From the NCBI RefSeq assembly GCF_900108225.1, contig NZ_FNUZ01000004.1, positions 1 through 64,000 on the forward strand: a DNA stretch of 64,000 bases, given 5' to 3'. A program made the translations under genes and the position numbers. This DNA comes from Thalassococcus halodurans (GTDB lineage: Bacteria; Pseudomonadota; Alphaproteobacteria; Rhodobacterales; Rhodobacteraceae). Under the pieces are notes generated by a model, which was not told where the DNA came from, searched no databases, and saw only the letters and a program-made list of their open reading frames with translations. Positions 52,811 to 61,113 of this stretch are shown piece by piece; within the stretch, counting starts at the first letter, position 1, and every line of letters starts with the position of its first letter.

Positions 52811-55105
52811 ATGGAAAAGTTCGGCAAAAGCCAACCGGTCAAACGGGTGGAAGACATCCGCTTTCTTAAAGGCGAAGGGCGTTACATCGACGACATCGCC
52901 GATCAAAACGCACTGCATTGCGTGTTTTTCCGGTCGTCCGTGGCGCATGGGGACATCACGTCGCTGGACGTGTCCGAGGCCCGCGCGGCTGATGGCGTGC
53001 ATCTGGTTCTGACCGCTGATGATCTGGCTGAGGCCGGTGTGACCAAAGGCTTGGTCACCTCGATGGTGCCCAACCACGACGGCACAACAGGCCCGACACC
53101 CCGCCGCCCTGTGCTGGCCGAGGGCCGCGTGCGGTTTGTGGGCGAACCCATCGCGCTGGTGGTGGCCGACAGCATCAACGCCGCCAAAGACGCCATCGAA
53201 CTGATCGAATGCGATATCGAAGACCGCCCCGTCCATCTGGACCTGCAGGCAGGCGGCGACCCCATCCATGACGAAGTGCCCGACAACCGCGCCTTTGATT
53301 ACGCCTTGGGCGACAAGGACGGGACCGATGCGGCCTTTGCCAAGGCGGCGCATGTCGTGTCGCTTGAGGTGGGCGATAACCGCATCATCTCGAACCCGAT
53401 GGAAACCCGCGCCTGTACGGCCATTTGGGATGGGGAACGCCTGCACATGGGGATCAACGGGCAGGGGGTGTGGAACTTCAAAACCCAATTGTCGCGTATC
53501 CTGAACCTTGATCCCGAGGCCGTGCATGTGACCACGCCTGACGTGGGCGGCGGGTTCGGCACGAAATCCATGACCTACCCCGAATATTTTGCCATCGGTC
53601 AGGCCGCACGCGTGTTGGGCAAACCACTGCGCTGGATGGCGGAGCGCGGCGAAGGCATGCTGACAGACAACGCCGGCCGCGATCTGGTGTCGCTGGCGGA
53701 ATTGGCCTTTGACGAAGACCTGCGCATTCTGGGCTACCGTGTACACACACGCAGCAATCTGGGGGCCTATCTGTCGCAATTCGGGCCACTGATGCAGACG
53801 TTCCTATTCGCCCGCGTACTGACCGGCGTCTATGACTGCAAAAATGCATACCTGCGTAGCGAAGGTATCTTCACCAACACCACACAGGTCGATGCCTATC
53901 GCGGCGCGGGCCGCCCCGAGGCGAACTATCTTCTGGAACGGATAATGGACCGCGCCGCGCGCGAGTTGAACGTCGACCCGTGGGAGCTTCGACGCCGTAA
54001 CTTTATCGCCGTAGACCAGTTCCCCTACGATACGGTGTCGGGCGAAACCTATGACGTGGGCGATTTCAAGCGCGTTCTGGCACGGGTTGAGGAAACCTCG
54101 GACCGGACAGGCTTTGCCGCGCGTCGTGCCGCCAGCGAAGCGCAGGGCAAACTGCGCGGGCAGGGGCTGTGTTACTACATTGAATCGATCCTTGGTGCGT
54201 CGGATGAAGACGTGAGGATCGAGTTCACGGAAGATGGCGCAATCATCTATGTCGGCACCCAGTCGAACGGGCAGGGGCACGAAACGGTCTTTGCCCAGTT
54301 CCTGTCGGATCAGACGGGCATCCCGTTTGAAAAGATCAAAGTGGTGCAGGGCGACAGTGACCTGATTTCCAAAGGCGGCGGCACAGGTGGGTCGCGGTCT
54401 GTCACAGTGCAGGCCAACGTCACGCTGAAAGCGGTCGCTGGCATTGTCGAGGCATTCAGCGATTTCCTGTCTGATGAAATGGGTGTGCCTGCGTCCGAGA
54501 TCTATTTCGACGACGAACGCTTCCGTGCGGACGGATCGAACCTGTCGCCCACCATGCTCGAGGTCGCAGAGCTTGCCCGCGAAAAGGGCCGCGATGATCT
54601 GCTGACCCATTCCGCCTATGCCCAGCTAGAGGCGCGGTCTTTCCCGAACGGTGCCCATGTGGCCGAGGTCGAGATTGATCCCGACACAGGCCATGTCACG
54701 CTGGATCGGTATTCGATTGTCGATGACTTCGGAAACCTTGTGAACCCGATGCTGGTTGAAGGTCAGGTGCACGGCGGTGTTGTCCAAGGCGTCGGTCAGG
54801 CGCTGTGGGAACAAGTGGTTTATGACGAAACCGGCCAGCTACTAAGCGCGAGCTTTATGGACTACGCCATGCCGCGCGCCAAAGACGTACCGATGTTCAG
54901 CTTTACGACCGAAGCGGTGCCATCAACAGCGAACGTTCTGGGCATGAAGGGCTGCGGCGAGGCGGGCACAGTGGGATCGATGGCGGCTGTGTCCAACGCG
55001 GTGCAGGATGCGCTGTGGGATCGCGGGGTGCGTCAGGCCGATATGCCGTTCACGCCGTTCCGTGTCTGGGACATGCTGAACGGGCAGAAAACCGCCGCCG
55101 AATAG
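52811..55105 (+). CDS. Xanthine dehydrogenase family molybdopterin subunit, CoxL form II-like
   Basis: 764 residues, the large molybdenum-cytosine-dinucleotide subunit type. The active-site loop at about residue 360 reads AYRGAGR, which marks form II CoxL-like enzymes; true CO dehydrogenase (form I) has AYRCSFR. VGGGFGTK, QGHETVFAQ and the catalytic Glu in GCGEAGTVG (about 715) are present. The substrate is unknown, probably an aldehyde or N-heterocycle. No small 2Fe-2S subunit or FAD subunit gene adjoins it, so partners must be elsewhere. It starts 36 bases after the decarboxylase. Confidence 0.83.
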   Translation: MEKFGKSQPVKRVEDIRFLKGEGRYIDDIADQNALHCVFFRSSVAHGDITSLDVSEARAADGVHLVLTADDLAEAGVTKGLVTSMVPNHDGTTGPTPRRPVLAEGRVRFVGEPIALVVADSINAAKDAIELIECDIEDRPVHLDLQAGGDPIHDEVPDNRAFDYALGDKDGTDAAFAKAAHVVSLEVGDNRIISNPMETRACTAIWDGERLHMGINGQGVWNFKTQLSRILNLDPEAVHVTTPDVGGGFGTKSMTYPEYFAIGQAARVLGKPLRWMAERGEGMLTDNAGRDLVSLAELAFDEDLRILGYRVHTRSNLGAYLSQFGPLMQTFLFARVLTGVYDCKNAYLRSEGIFTNTTQVDAYRGAGRPEANYLLERIMDRAARELNVDPWELRRRNFIAVDQFPYDTVSGETYDVGDFKRVLARVEETSDRTGFAARRAASEAQGKLRGQGLCYYIESILGASDEDVRIEFTEDGAIIYVGTQSNGQGHETVFAQFLSDQTGIPFEKIKVVQGDSDLISKGGGTGGSRSVTVQANVTLKAVAGIVEAFSDFLSDEMGVPASEIYFDDERFRADGSNLSPTMLEVAELAREKGRDDLLTHSAYAQLEARSFPNGAHVAEVEIDPDTGHVTLDRYSIVDDFGNLVNPMLVEGQVHGGVVQGVGQALWEQVVYDETGQLLSASFMDYAMPRAKDVPMFSFTTEAVPSTANVLGMKGCGEAGTVGSMAAVSNAVQDALWDRGVRQADMPFTPFRVWDMLNGQKTAAE

Positions 55106-55133
55106 GCGGTTTGGTCTCACGCTTTCTTGAGCA

Positions 55134-55257
55134 GGGTTTAAAAATCCATGGAAAACCCCATCTCTTTGACAGGATCGCAGGGCCGGAACCCCTGTGAAAC
55201 CTTCACTGTCCCTCGTTCCGAACCTGGCGCCCGACATGGATTCGGGCGCCTTTTTTT
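55134..55257 (+). ncRNA. Structured leader RNA with three-way junction, pseudoknot and terminator (riboswitch candidate)
   Basis: Hairpin GGGTTT (55134-55139) / AAACCC (55153-55158). Then P1 GACAG (55168-55172) / CTGTC (55206-55210) encloses P2 CAGGG (55178-55182) / CCCTG (55190-55194) and P3 TGAA (55195-55198) / TTCA (55202-55205), with no unpaired bases between P2, P3 and the P1 return strand. The P2 loop CGGAAC (55184-55189) is complementary over six bases to GTTCCG (55215-55220), a pseudoknot. A strong terminator follows, and the next ATG is at 55270. No match to SAM-II, cobalamin, TPP or FMN patterns was seen. Structures are read by eye; ligand unknown. Confidence 0.6.
55226..55257 (+). 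terminator. Intrinsic terminator/attenuator before the CoA-binding protein gene
   Basis: Perfect 9-bp stem GGCGCCCGA / TCGGGCGCC with a 7-base loop, then seven T. Only 12 bases separate it from the next ATG, too few for a promoter, so the gene must be expressed by read-through. Confidence 0.9.
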
Positions 55258-55269
55258 GTGAGGAAACCA

Positions 55270-55737
55270 ATGACCTACAGTGACGACTATCTGAAAAAGA
55301 TCCTCGGCCGCACCAAAACGATTGCCGTTGTGGGGGTATCGACAAACTCTGTCCGCCCGTCTTATTTCGTGGCGCGCTACCTGTCGCTGAAAGGATTTAC
55401 CGTCATTCCGGTGAACCCCGGTCACGCGGGCAAAATGCTGTTCGGTCAGACCATCCGCGCGTCGCTGTCCGAGATTGATCGCCCCGTCGATATGGTCGAT
55501 ATCTTCCGTAAATCCGAAGCGGTGCCCCCCATCGTAGACGAGGCGCTGGAAAAGTTTCCCGACCTGCAAACCATCTGGATGCAAATCGGCGTGGAAAACC
55601 CCGAGGCTGCCGCCGTGGCAGAAGCGCGTGGTGTGGATGTGGTGATGAACCGCTGCCCGAAAATCGAATACCAGCGCCTGTTCGGCGAGTTGCGCATGGG
55701 CGGATTCAATACGGGCGTGATTTCATCGAAGCTGTAG
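55270..55737 (+). CDS. CoA-binding domain protein (YccU-like)
   Basis: 155 residues, Rossmann-type CoA-binding fold: TIAVVGVSTNSVRPSYFVARYL at the N-terminus, then VIPVNPGHAGKMLFGQ and MNRCPKIEYQRLFGELR. Exact function is unknown. I recall it preceding methionine or O-acetylhomoserine pathway genes in Rhodobacteraceae; here hisE lies next on the other strand instead. GAGGAA precedes the ATG. Expression should depend on the upstream leader and terminator. Confidence 0.85.
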   Translation: MTYSDDYLKKILGRTKTIAVVGVSTNSVRPSYFVARYLSLKGFTVIPVNPGHAGKMLFGQTIRASLSEIDRPVDMVDIFRKSEAVPPIVDEALEKFPDLQTIWMQIGVENPEAAAVAEARGVDVVMNRCPKIEYQRLFGELRMGGFNTGVISSKL

Positions 55738-55760
55738 GTATTTTCTGTCCCAAAATACCT
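55736..55760. terminator. AT-rich hairpin between convergent genes
   Basis: Perfect 9-bp stem AGGTATTTT / AAAATACCT with a 7-base loop overlapping the stop codon of the CoA-binding gene. It contains T/A runs but no distal T tract. Possibly a bidirectional 3' end for this gene and hisE. Confidence 0.4.
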
Positions 55761-55779
55761 CTGCCGGAGGCGGCGCAGC

Positions 55780-56100
55780 CTAGGATGCCGGGCGCGACGC
55801 CTTTTCGGCAAGCCCCGATTGCGACTGGCGGCGTTCCAGTTCGGCCAGCACATCGGCCAGCGCCACATCGCGGGATTTCAGCATGACCAGCAGGTGAAAC
55901 AACACATCTGCTGCCTCGCTTGTCAGGCCCGCCTTGTCGTTCTTGACCGCTTCGATCACGGCCTCAACCGCCTCTTCCCCGAATTTCTCGGCGCATTTCT
56001 CAGGGCCTTTGGCCAACAGTTTCGCGGTCCAGCTTTCGTCTGCGCTGGCGGCTGCGCGATCTGCGATGATCGCCTCTAGGTCTGTCAGGGAAAAGCTCAT
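55780..56100 (-). CDS. hisE: Phosphoribosyl-ATP diphosphatase
   Basis: 106 residues, all-alpha MazG-like fold. [17 protein letters not shown] and [14 protein letters not shown] carry the metal-binding acidic residues. Second step of histidine synthesis, releasing pyrophosphate from phosphoribosyl-ATP. It overlaps the hisF stop by four bases. HisI is not in the window, so hisI must be encoded elsewhere. Confidence 0.95.
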   Translation of the reverse strand: MSFSLTDLEAIIADRAAASADESWTAKLLAKGPEKCAEKFGEEAVEAVIEAVKNDKAGLTSEAADVLFHLLVMLKSRDVALADVLAELERRQSQSGLAEKASRPAS

Positions 56101-56855
56101 AGCCGCACCGGAATGCCCGCATTGGCCATGTGGGCTTTGGCCTCGGCGATGGTGTGGTCGCCGAAATGGAAAATCGACGCGGCCAGTACCGCGCTTGCGC
56201 CGCCTTTGGTGACGCCGTCAACAAGGTGGTCAAGGTTGCCCACACCGCCCGAAGCAATGACAGGCACCGGAACCGCATCGGAAATCGCGCGGGTCAGCGG
56301 CAGGTTAAAGCCCGCCCGCGTGCCGTCGCGATCCATCGAGGTCAGCAGGATTTCACCTGCACCTTTTTCCGCCATCAGCTTGGCAAATTCGACCGCATCT
56401 ATGCCGGTTTCGCGGCGACCGCCGTGGGTGAAAATCTCCCACTTACCAGGCGCCACGGTTTTCGCATCAATCGCCACAACGATGCACTGGCTGCCGAACT
56501 GGTCGGCGGCTTCGGCCACCACATCGGGGTTGGCCACCGCGGCAGAGTTGAAGCTGACCTTATCGGCACCGGCCAACAGCAGGTTGCGCACGTCTTTCAC
56601 GGTGCGCACGCCACCGCCCACGGTCAGCGGGATAAAGCACTGTTCCGCCGTGCGGGTGACCACATCATACATGGTGTCGCGGTTTTCGTGGGTTGCGGTG
56701 ATGTCGAGAAAACAAATCTCGTCTGCGCCAGCGGCATCATAGGCGCGCGCCGCATCCACAGGATCGCCTGCATCCACCAGATCGACAAAGTTCACGCCTT
56801 TGACCACGCGGCCTTCGGCCACATCAAGGCAGGGGATGATCCGGGTTTTCAGCAT
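56097..56855 (-). CDS. hisF: Imidazole glycerol phosphate synthase, cyclase subunit
   Basis: 252-residue TIM barrel. [23 protein letters not shown] at the start contains the catalytic Asp; TSMDRDGT carries the second Asp; phosphate loops are VGGGVRT and ASGGVG. Together with HisH it makes IGP and AICAR. The frame is open 79 codons further upstream but that part lies over the preceding gene and is not coding; the ATG at 56855 is standard. Confidence 0.96.
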   Translation of the reverse strand: MLKTRIIPCLDVAEGRVVKGVNFVDLVDAGDPVDAARAYDAAGADEICFLDITATHENRDTMYDVVTRTAEQCFIPLTVGGGVRTVKDVRNLLLAGADKVSFNSAAVANPDVVAEAADQFGSQCIVVAIDAKTVAPGKWEIFTHGGRRETGIDAVEFAKLMAEKGAGEILLTSMDRDGTRAGFNLPLTRAISDAVPVPVIASGGVGNLDHLVDGVTKGGASAVLAASIFHFGDHTIAEAKAHMANAGIPVRL

Positions 56856-56859
56856 AGGC

Positions 56860-57153
56860 TCAGTCCTTTTTTCGTGACCGGATATGCCTGCTGAGATCGG
56901 TAAGCGCAAGAACAGCCAGCACCAAGACGCATCCAAAGGCCACGGGCAGTGTCGCCAATGCAAACCATCCCGATACAAAGGCGCTGGATAAGGTGCCGCC
57001 CCAGTCGTGGCCGTCAACGATACAAGGGTTCGTCCAGCCTTCGTGCAGGACGCACCCATGACGTGCGGCGAACCAGCTGGACCAATACACAAGAAAGACA
57101 GGGATCAGGCAGATCAGAATGACAACGGGAAGAATCCAGTAAATGCGCCTCAT
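56860..57153 (-). CDS. Small two-helix membrane protein within the his cluster
   Basis: 97 residues. Two transmembrane segments ([20 protein letters not shown] and [22 protein letters not shown]) flank a short loop with two cysteines ([22 protein letters not shown]) that could be disulfide-bonded outside the cytoplasm. The basic tail [10 protein letters not shown] would be cytosolic. It lies four bases before hisF on the same strand. Function unknown. Confidence 0.7.
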   Translation of the reverse strand: MRRIYWILPVVILICLIPVFLVYWSSWFAARHGCVLHEGWTNPCIVDGHDWGGTLSSAFVSGWFALATLPVAFGCVLVLAVLALTDLSRHIRSRKKD

Positions 57154-57272
57154 GTGGCTGTCTTCCGATTTACGGCGCACGTCGGGCGCCCTGAGAATTC
57201 AAAAGTATAAATAAAAAACATGCGAACCAGAGTGATCCGATTCGCATGCAAAATCCAGATTTTGGAGGGCGA

Positions 57273-57995
57273 TCAGCCTTTCAGCAGCGCCAGCGCCTCG
57301 GCCAGATCAATCGCACCATCATAAAGCGCACGGCCCGAGATCGCGCCAGCGATCACACCTGTGTCGCGCAGCGCGGTCAGATCGGCGAGGGACGATACAC
57401 CGCCCGATGCGATGACAGGGATCGACACGGCGCGGGCCAATGCCTCGGTCGCCTCGATGTTCGGGCCACCCATCGCGCCGTCGCGGTTGATGTCGGTGTA
57501 GATGATCGCGGAAACGCCAGCGTCTTCAAAGCTTTTTGCCAGATCGGTCACCATCACATCGGTTTCCTCGGCCCAGCCTTTGGTCGCCACTTTGCCGTTG
57601 CGGGCGTCGATGCCCACAGCCACGTGACCGGGGAACGCCTTGGCCGCTTCGCGCACCAGATCAGGGTTTTCGACGGCCACGGTGCCAAGAATGACGCGCT
57701 GCAGGCCTTTTTCGATCCATGCCTCGATCGTCGCCATGTCCCGGATTCCGCCGCCCAATTGCGCCGGAACACCGGGGCAGGCGGCCAGAATGGCCTCAAC
57801 CGCGGCGCCATTCACAGGCTCGCCCGCGAAAGCGCCGTTCAGATCGACCAGATGCAGCCATTCACAGCCCGCATCCACAAAGGATTTCGCCTGATCTGCG
57901 GGTTTATCGTTAAAAACGGTCGATTTTTCCATGTCGCCACGCAAAAGGCGCACGGCTTGGCCGTCTTTAAGGTCAATAGCAGGATAGAGGATCAT
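57273..57995 (-). CDS. hisA: ProFAR isomerase
   Basis: 240-residue TIM barrel, fourth step of histidine synthesis. [17 protein letters not shown] contains the catalytic Asp, [12 protein letters not shown] the second; QLGGGIRD and ASGGVSS bind phosphates. The start at 57995 is the conserved one; a 19-codon upstream extension is rejected. 119 bases separate it from the small membrane gene. Confidence 0.96.
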   Translation of the reverse strand: MILYPAIDLKDGQAVRLLRGDMEKSTVFNDKPADQAKSFVDAGCEWLHLVDLNGAFAGEPVNGAAVEAILAACPGVPAQLGGGIRDMATIEAWIEKGLQRVILGTVAVENPDLVREAAKAFPGHVAVGIDARNGKVATKGWAEETDVMVTDLAKSFEDAGVSAIIYTDINRDGAMGGPNIEATEALARAVSIPVIASGGVSSLADLTALRDTGVIAGAISGRALYDGAIDLAEALALLKG

Positions 57996-58153
57996 AGCGC
58001 GGGCCCTTTTAAAACTTGGCCGCTCTTTTGCACGGGACAGCCAGATATGCAACGCGACCTTGCGTCAGAACGGCCATGGGCGACCTAGCGTCAAGCTTGA
58101 TTTGAAAGCCCTGTTTGGATCAGACTTTTTACAGTTTTGGGAGGAGAACCAAC

Positions 58154-58540
58154 ATGAAGAAGTTTCTGGGCATCGTGATGGGCCTTGTGCTTGCGGCGTC
58201 TGCGGCAACGGCGGACCCGATCAAAGGCACGTGGAAAACCGAAGTGGATGACGGCTCTTACGCCCACATCGGTCTGAAATCCTGCGGCGACAAAATCTGC
58301 GGGACAATCGACAAGACGTTCAATTCGTCGGGTGAATACCAGTCGCCCAACCTTGGCAAGGTTCTGGTGATCAACATGGAACCCCAAGGTGGCGGCAAAT
58401 ACGAAGGCAAAGTCTGGCGTCCTTCGAACAACAAAATCTACATGGGTAAAATGACGCTGAGCGGCAACAAACTGAAGCTTCAGGGCTGTGTGGCTGGTGG
58501 CCTGCTGTGTTCCAGCCAGAACTGGACCCGCGTGAACTGA
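58154..58540 (+). CDS. DUF2147 periplasmic protein
   Basis: 128 residues. Signal peptide MKKFLGIVMGLVLAASAATA, then the DUF2147 pattern: PIKGTWKTEVDDG, CGDKICGTID, GKVWRPSNNKIYMGKMTLSGNKLKLQGCVAGGLLC. Function unknown; small beta-barrel-like fold. It runs against the his genes, between hisA and the GNAT gene. A strong GGGAGGAG site precedes the ATG, and a terminator follows. Confidence 0.87.
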   Translation: MKKFLGIVMGLVLAASAATADPIKGTWKTEVDDGSYAHIGLKSCGDKICGTIDKTFNSSGEYQSPNLGKVLVINMEPQGGGKYEGKVWRPSNNKIYMGKMTLSGNKLKLQGCVAGGLLCSSQNWTRVN

Positions 58541-58566
58541 TCACGACTGCAAGATTCCCAGGCAAG

Positions 58567-58597
58567 AACGCGCGTCGAGCAAACGGCGCGCGTTTTT
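58567..58597 (+). terminator. Intrinsic terminator of the DUF2147 gene
   Basis: AACGCGCG (58567-58574) / CGCGCGTT (58587-58594) followed by TTTCTTT; 27 bases after the stop codon. Confidence 0.82.
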
Positions 58598-58633
58598 CTT
58601 TGGGCTATTAGCGCGGCATTAGCGTCAGTATAC

Positions 58634-59131
58634 TCAAAGTATTTCAAGCTTCAGAATATGTTGCGGGCCAGCTCCACCGTCTTTGTAGACCAGCTCCGTG
58701 TCGGTCCATCCGTTCGCGAGATACACATGCTTGGCGCGCGGGTTTTCGAAATTCACCGTCAGGAAAGCACGTTTAGCTTTGTATACTGAAAGTATATATT
58801 CCGGCAGCGCCGCCATCAGCGCCTTGCCGTATCCTTTGCCCTGAAACTGCTGTCCGACAATCACCATCCGCAAACCAAGGTCGCCGTCCTCATAGCCGCA
58901 TTGGGCCAAAGGCGCTGTCGGCACACGCAGGTGATAACCGCGATCCAGCTTGAAGAACCCGACGATTTCGTCACCGGCCACAGCGCAGTGATAATCGCAC
59001 TCCGGTTCAACCTCGGCCGTGACCTCTTCGATCCGGCCGCCAAAGCGCAACTGATCTTCGGGAAGCTGAAGGTGATAGACCTGCTCCACATCCGCGCGGG
59101 GCAGGGGCATCAGCGTGATTACGGCTTCCAT
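58634..59131 (-). CDS. GNAT family acetyltransferase
   Basis: 165 residues. The acetyl-CoA pyrophosphate loop is QQFQGKGYGKALM; NPRAKHVYLANGW is the typical C-terminal strand-helix. Looks like an N-acetyltransferase acting on a small molecule such as a polyamine or aminoglycoside (spermidine/spermine type). The start overlaps the hisH 3' end by 13 bases, so it is co-transcribed with hisH, although no histidine role is known. Confidence 0.85.
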   Translation of the reverse strand: MEAVITLMPLPRADVEQVYHLQLPEDQLRFGGRIEEVTAEVEPECDYHCAVAGDEIVGFFKLDRGYHLRVPTAPLAQCGYEDGDLGLRMVIVGQQFQGKGYGKALMAALPEYILSVYKAKRAFLTVNFENPRAKHVYLANGWTDTELVYKDGGAGPQHILKLEIL

Positions 59132-59757
59132 GTCAGGAAGTTTGCGATCATCCGCAGGCCGGTTTCCGCGCTTTTTTCCGGGTGGAATTGAAAGCCCACG
59201 CGGTTGCCCGTGCCGACAATCGCGGTGATGTCGCCGCCATAGTCCACATGCGCGATGCGCTGCGACAGATCGGTCATATGCATTTGATAGGAATGGACAA
59301 AATAGGCGTGTTCGCCGGTTTTGACTCCGTCCAGAACGGGGTGCGCCTGTTCGATCACCAGATCATTCCAGCCCATGTGCGGCACTTTCAGGGTTGGATC
59401 AGTGGGGGCGATTTTTTCGACCTCGCCATCGATCCAGCCGAGCCCGTCTGTTTCGCGGTATTCGTGCCCTTTGCGGGCCATTAGCTGCATGCCGACGCAA
59501 ATGCCCAGAAACGGTACGCCGCGCGTTTCGACCGCCTCAACCATCGCGTCGAACAAACCGCCCGAGCCTTTCAACGCCTCAGCGCAGGCAGGGAAGGCGC
59601 CGTCACCCGGCAGGACCAGATGATCGGCCCGAGCCACAACATCGGCGTCCGACGTCACGATCACATCGCCCGCGCCGACCTCATCCGCCATACGGCGAAA
59701 GGCTTTGTCGGCGGAGTGCAGGTTGCCGCTTTCGTAGTCGATGATCGCAGTGAGCAT
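59119..59757 (-). CDS. hisH: Imidazole glycerol phosphate synthase, glutaminase subunit
   Basis: 212 residues, class I glutamine amidotransferase. Nucleophile C87 in LGICVGMQL; the His-Glu pair in FQFHPEKS. It supplies ammonia to HisF. The ATG at 59757 has AAGGAG on the minus strand; the 22-codon longer frame is not supported. hisF itself is more than 2 kb further on, with accessory genes between. Confidence 0.96.
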   Translation of the reverse strand: MLTAIIDYESGNLHSADKAFRRMADEVGAGDVIVTSDADVVARADHLVLPGDGAFPACAEALKGSGGLFDAMVEAVETRGVPFLGICVGMQLMARKGHEYRETDGLGWIDGEVEKIAPTDPTLKVPHMGWNDLVIEQAHPVLDGVKTGEHAYFVHSYQMHMTDLSQRIAHVDYGGDITAIVGTGNRVGFQFHPEKSAETGLRMIANFLTWKP

Positions 59758-59819
59758 GCGGAGCCTCCTTTGGGGGCGGGTGTCTTTTGCCGCTTGGGTC
59801 GCGCGAAACGGGGGCGGCG

Positions 59820-60401
59820 TCAAGCAGGCTCTTGGCCGATATGCCGCAGAAGAGCAAGGATCGCATCATCCGGCGGAGGCGTGTCCCCGAGCCGTCCGTG
59901 CAGTTCCAAAAGCGCAAAGCCGTGAACAAGGGACCAGACCTGGGTTTCGATGATCACAGGGTCGGTGCCGGGCGGGACAAAGGGGGCGCAGGTGTCGCGC
60001 AGAATGCTGTAAGACGTTGACGCGTCGCGCTTTGACTCCGGGTCCTTGCGCTGAAGGCAAAAGATCATCTCGTAGAGCGCAGGTTCGGCGCGGGCGAAGG
60101 CGAGATAGCCGCGACAAATACCCAAAAGCCGCCCATGTGCCGTGTCATCAGCGGCTGCGGCGTGGGTGCGCATAAATTCGGAAAACCGCGCAAAGGCCTC
60201 TTCTGCGATGGCCCATTTCAGCCCTTCGAGATTTCCGAAGTGATGGGCGGGGGCCGCGTGAGAGACGCCGGCAAGTGCCGCGCATTTGCGCAGCGAAAGC
60301 GCATCAAGACCGCTGCTGCGCAGGATATCGATCCCCGCTTCGACCAGCGCGGCATGCAGGTTTCCGTGATGGTGGCGGGATTTGTCTTTGGTCAATTCCA
60401 T
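59820..60401 (-). CDS. TetR family regulator
   Basis: 193 residues. HTH: LRKCAALAGVSHAAPAHHFGNLEGL, typical TetR. The C-terminal ligand domain resembles TetR_C of WHG/TetR-type (YLAFARAEPALYEMIF). It is divergent from the DUF2306 gene, with two copies of a palindromic operator between them, so it probably represses itself and that gene. It lies within the his gene stretch in the same direction as hisH. Confidence 0.9.
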   Translation of the reverse strand: MELTKDKSRHHHGNLHAALVEAGIDILRSSGLDALSLRKCAALAGVSHAAPAHHFGNLEGLKWAIAEEAFARFSEFMRTHAAAADDTAHGRLLGICRGYLAFARAEPALYEMIFCLQRKDPESKRDASTSYSILRDTCAPFVPPGTDPVIIETQVWSLVHGFALLELHGRLGDTPPPDDAILALLRHIGQEPA

Positions 60402-60423
60402 GGGGGCGGGAATAAATCAGCAA

Positions 60424-60440
60424 ACTTGACGGCGTCAAGT
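60424..60440. promoter_or_regulatory. TetR operator, copy 1
   Basis: ACTTGACG-G-CGTCAAGT, a perfect 17-base palindrome 23 bases from the tetR start codon. Confidence 0.75.
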
Positions 60441-60448
60441 CTTCTCCA

Positions 60449-60465
60449 TTATGACGGTGTCAAGT
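60449..60465. promoter_or_regulatory. TetR operator, copy 2
   Basis: TTATGACGGTGTCAAGT matches copy 1 at 13 of 17 positions, including the whole right arm. Centres are 25 bases apart, about two and a half turns. A further small palindrome TTTACA-C-TGTAAA follows at 60465-60477. Confidence 0.65.
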
Positions 60466-60500
60466 TTACACTGTAAAGATTCGATTGAAGGAGATTGAGA

Positions 60501-61109
60501 ATGTTAGAGCGGGCGCGAATTTCGATGTTCTGGATCCTGTCGCTGGGCGTGGCGCTGGTGTCGTGGCGGTTTTTGGTGTTCGGGGTCGAGGCCTCGATGC
60601 CGGCCATGGCGCATTTCCCTGAGACACAGAAGTTGGCGCTGTACCTACATATCGGCCTCGCGCCTGTGGTGCTGGCGCTTTTGCCGTTTCAGTTCTGGCA
60701 GGGGTTACGTGCGCGCAGGCCAGCGCTGCACCGTTGGTTCGGACGGCTGTATGTGCTGCTGATCGTTGTGTCGGGTGTGGCCGCGCTTGTCCTTGCCAGC
60801 GGGACCCGCGCCGGACCGGTGGCAGGCGTGGCCTTTGGTATTCTGGCCGTGCTTTGGATTGCGGTCACGGTGCAGGCGGTGCGGCTTGCCATGTTGGGAC
60901 GGATCGCAGAGCACCGGCGCTGGATGATCCGATCAGCCGCGCTGACGCTGGCGGCGGTGACATTGCGGGTTTATTTGCCGTTTCTTGCGATGGGGTTCGG
61001 GTTCGAGACCGGATACCTGATCGTGTCGTGGCTCTGCTGGGTGCCGAATGCGCTGATCGCTGAGTGGATACTCTGGCGGAAAGGGGCGGCCCGACTTCGG
61101 ACCGCCTGA
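60501..61109 (+). CDS. DUF2306 membrane protein
   Basis: 202 residues, about six transmembrane helices. LYLHIGLAPVVLALLPFQFWQGLRARRPALHRWFGRLYV is the DUF2306 signature; HRRWMIRSAALTLAAVTLRV follows. Function unknown; related to integral membrane proteins with possible haem-binding histidines. GAAGGAG precedes the ATG. Controlled by the divergent TetR protein. Confidence 0.87.
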   Translation: MLERARISMFWILSLGVALVSWRFLVFGVEASMPAMAHFPETQKLALYLHIGLAPVVLALLPFQFWQGLRARRPALHRWFGRLYVLLIVVSGVAALVLASGTRAGPVAGVAFGILAVLWIAVTVQAVRLAMLGRIAEHRRWMIRSAALTLAAVTLRVYLPFLAMGFGFETGYLIVSWLCWVPNALIAEWILWRKGAARLRTA

Positions 61110-61113
61110 GGCG

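Noticed and set aside
52811-55105. Carbon monoxide dehydrogenase large subunit
   Set aside because: The active-site loop is AYRGAGR (form II), not AYRCSFR, and coxM/coxS are absent.
55106-55269. SAM-II riboswitch, cobalamin riboswitch or hammerhead ribozyme
   Set aside because: The SAM-II GCTAAA-type core, the cobalamin box and the CTGATGA...GAAA hammerhead core are all missing.
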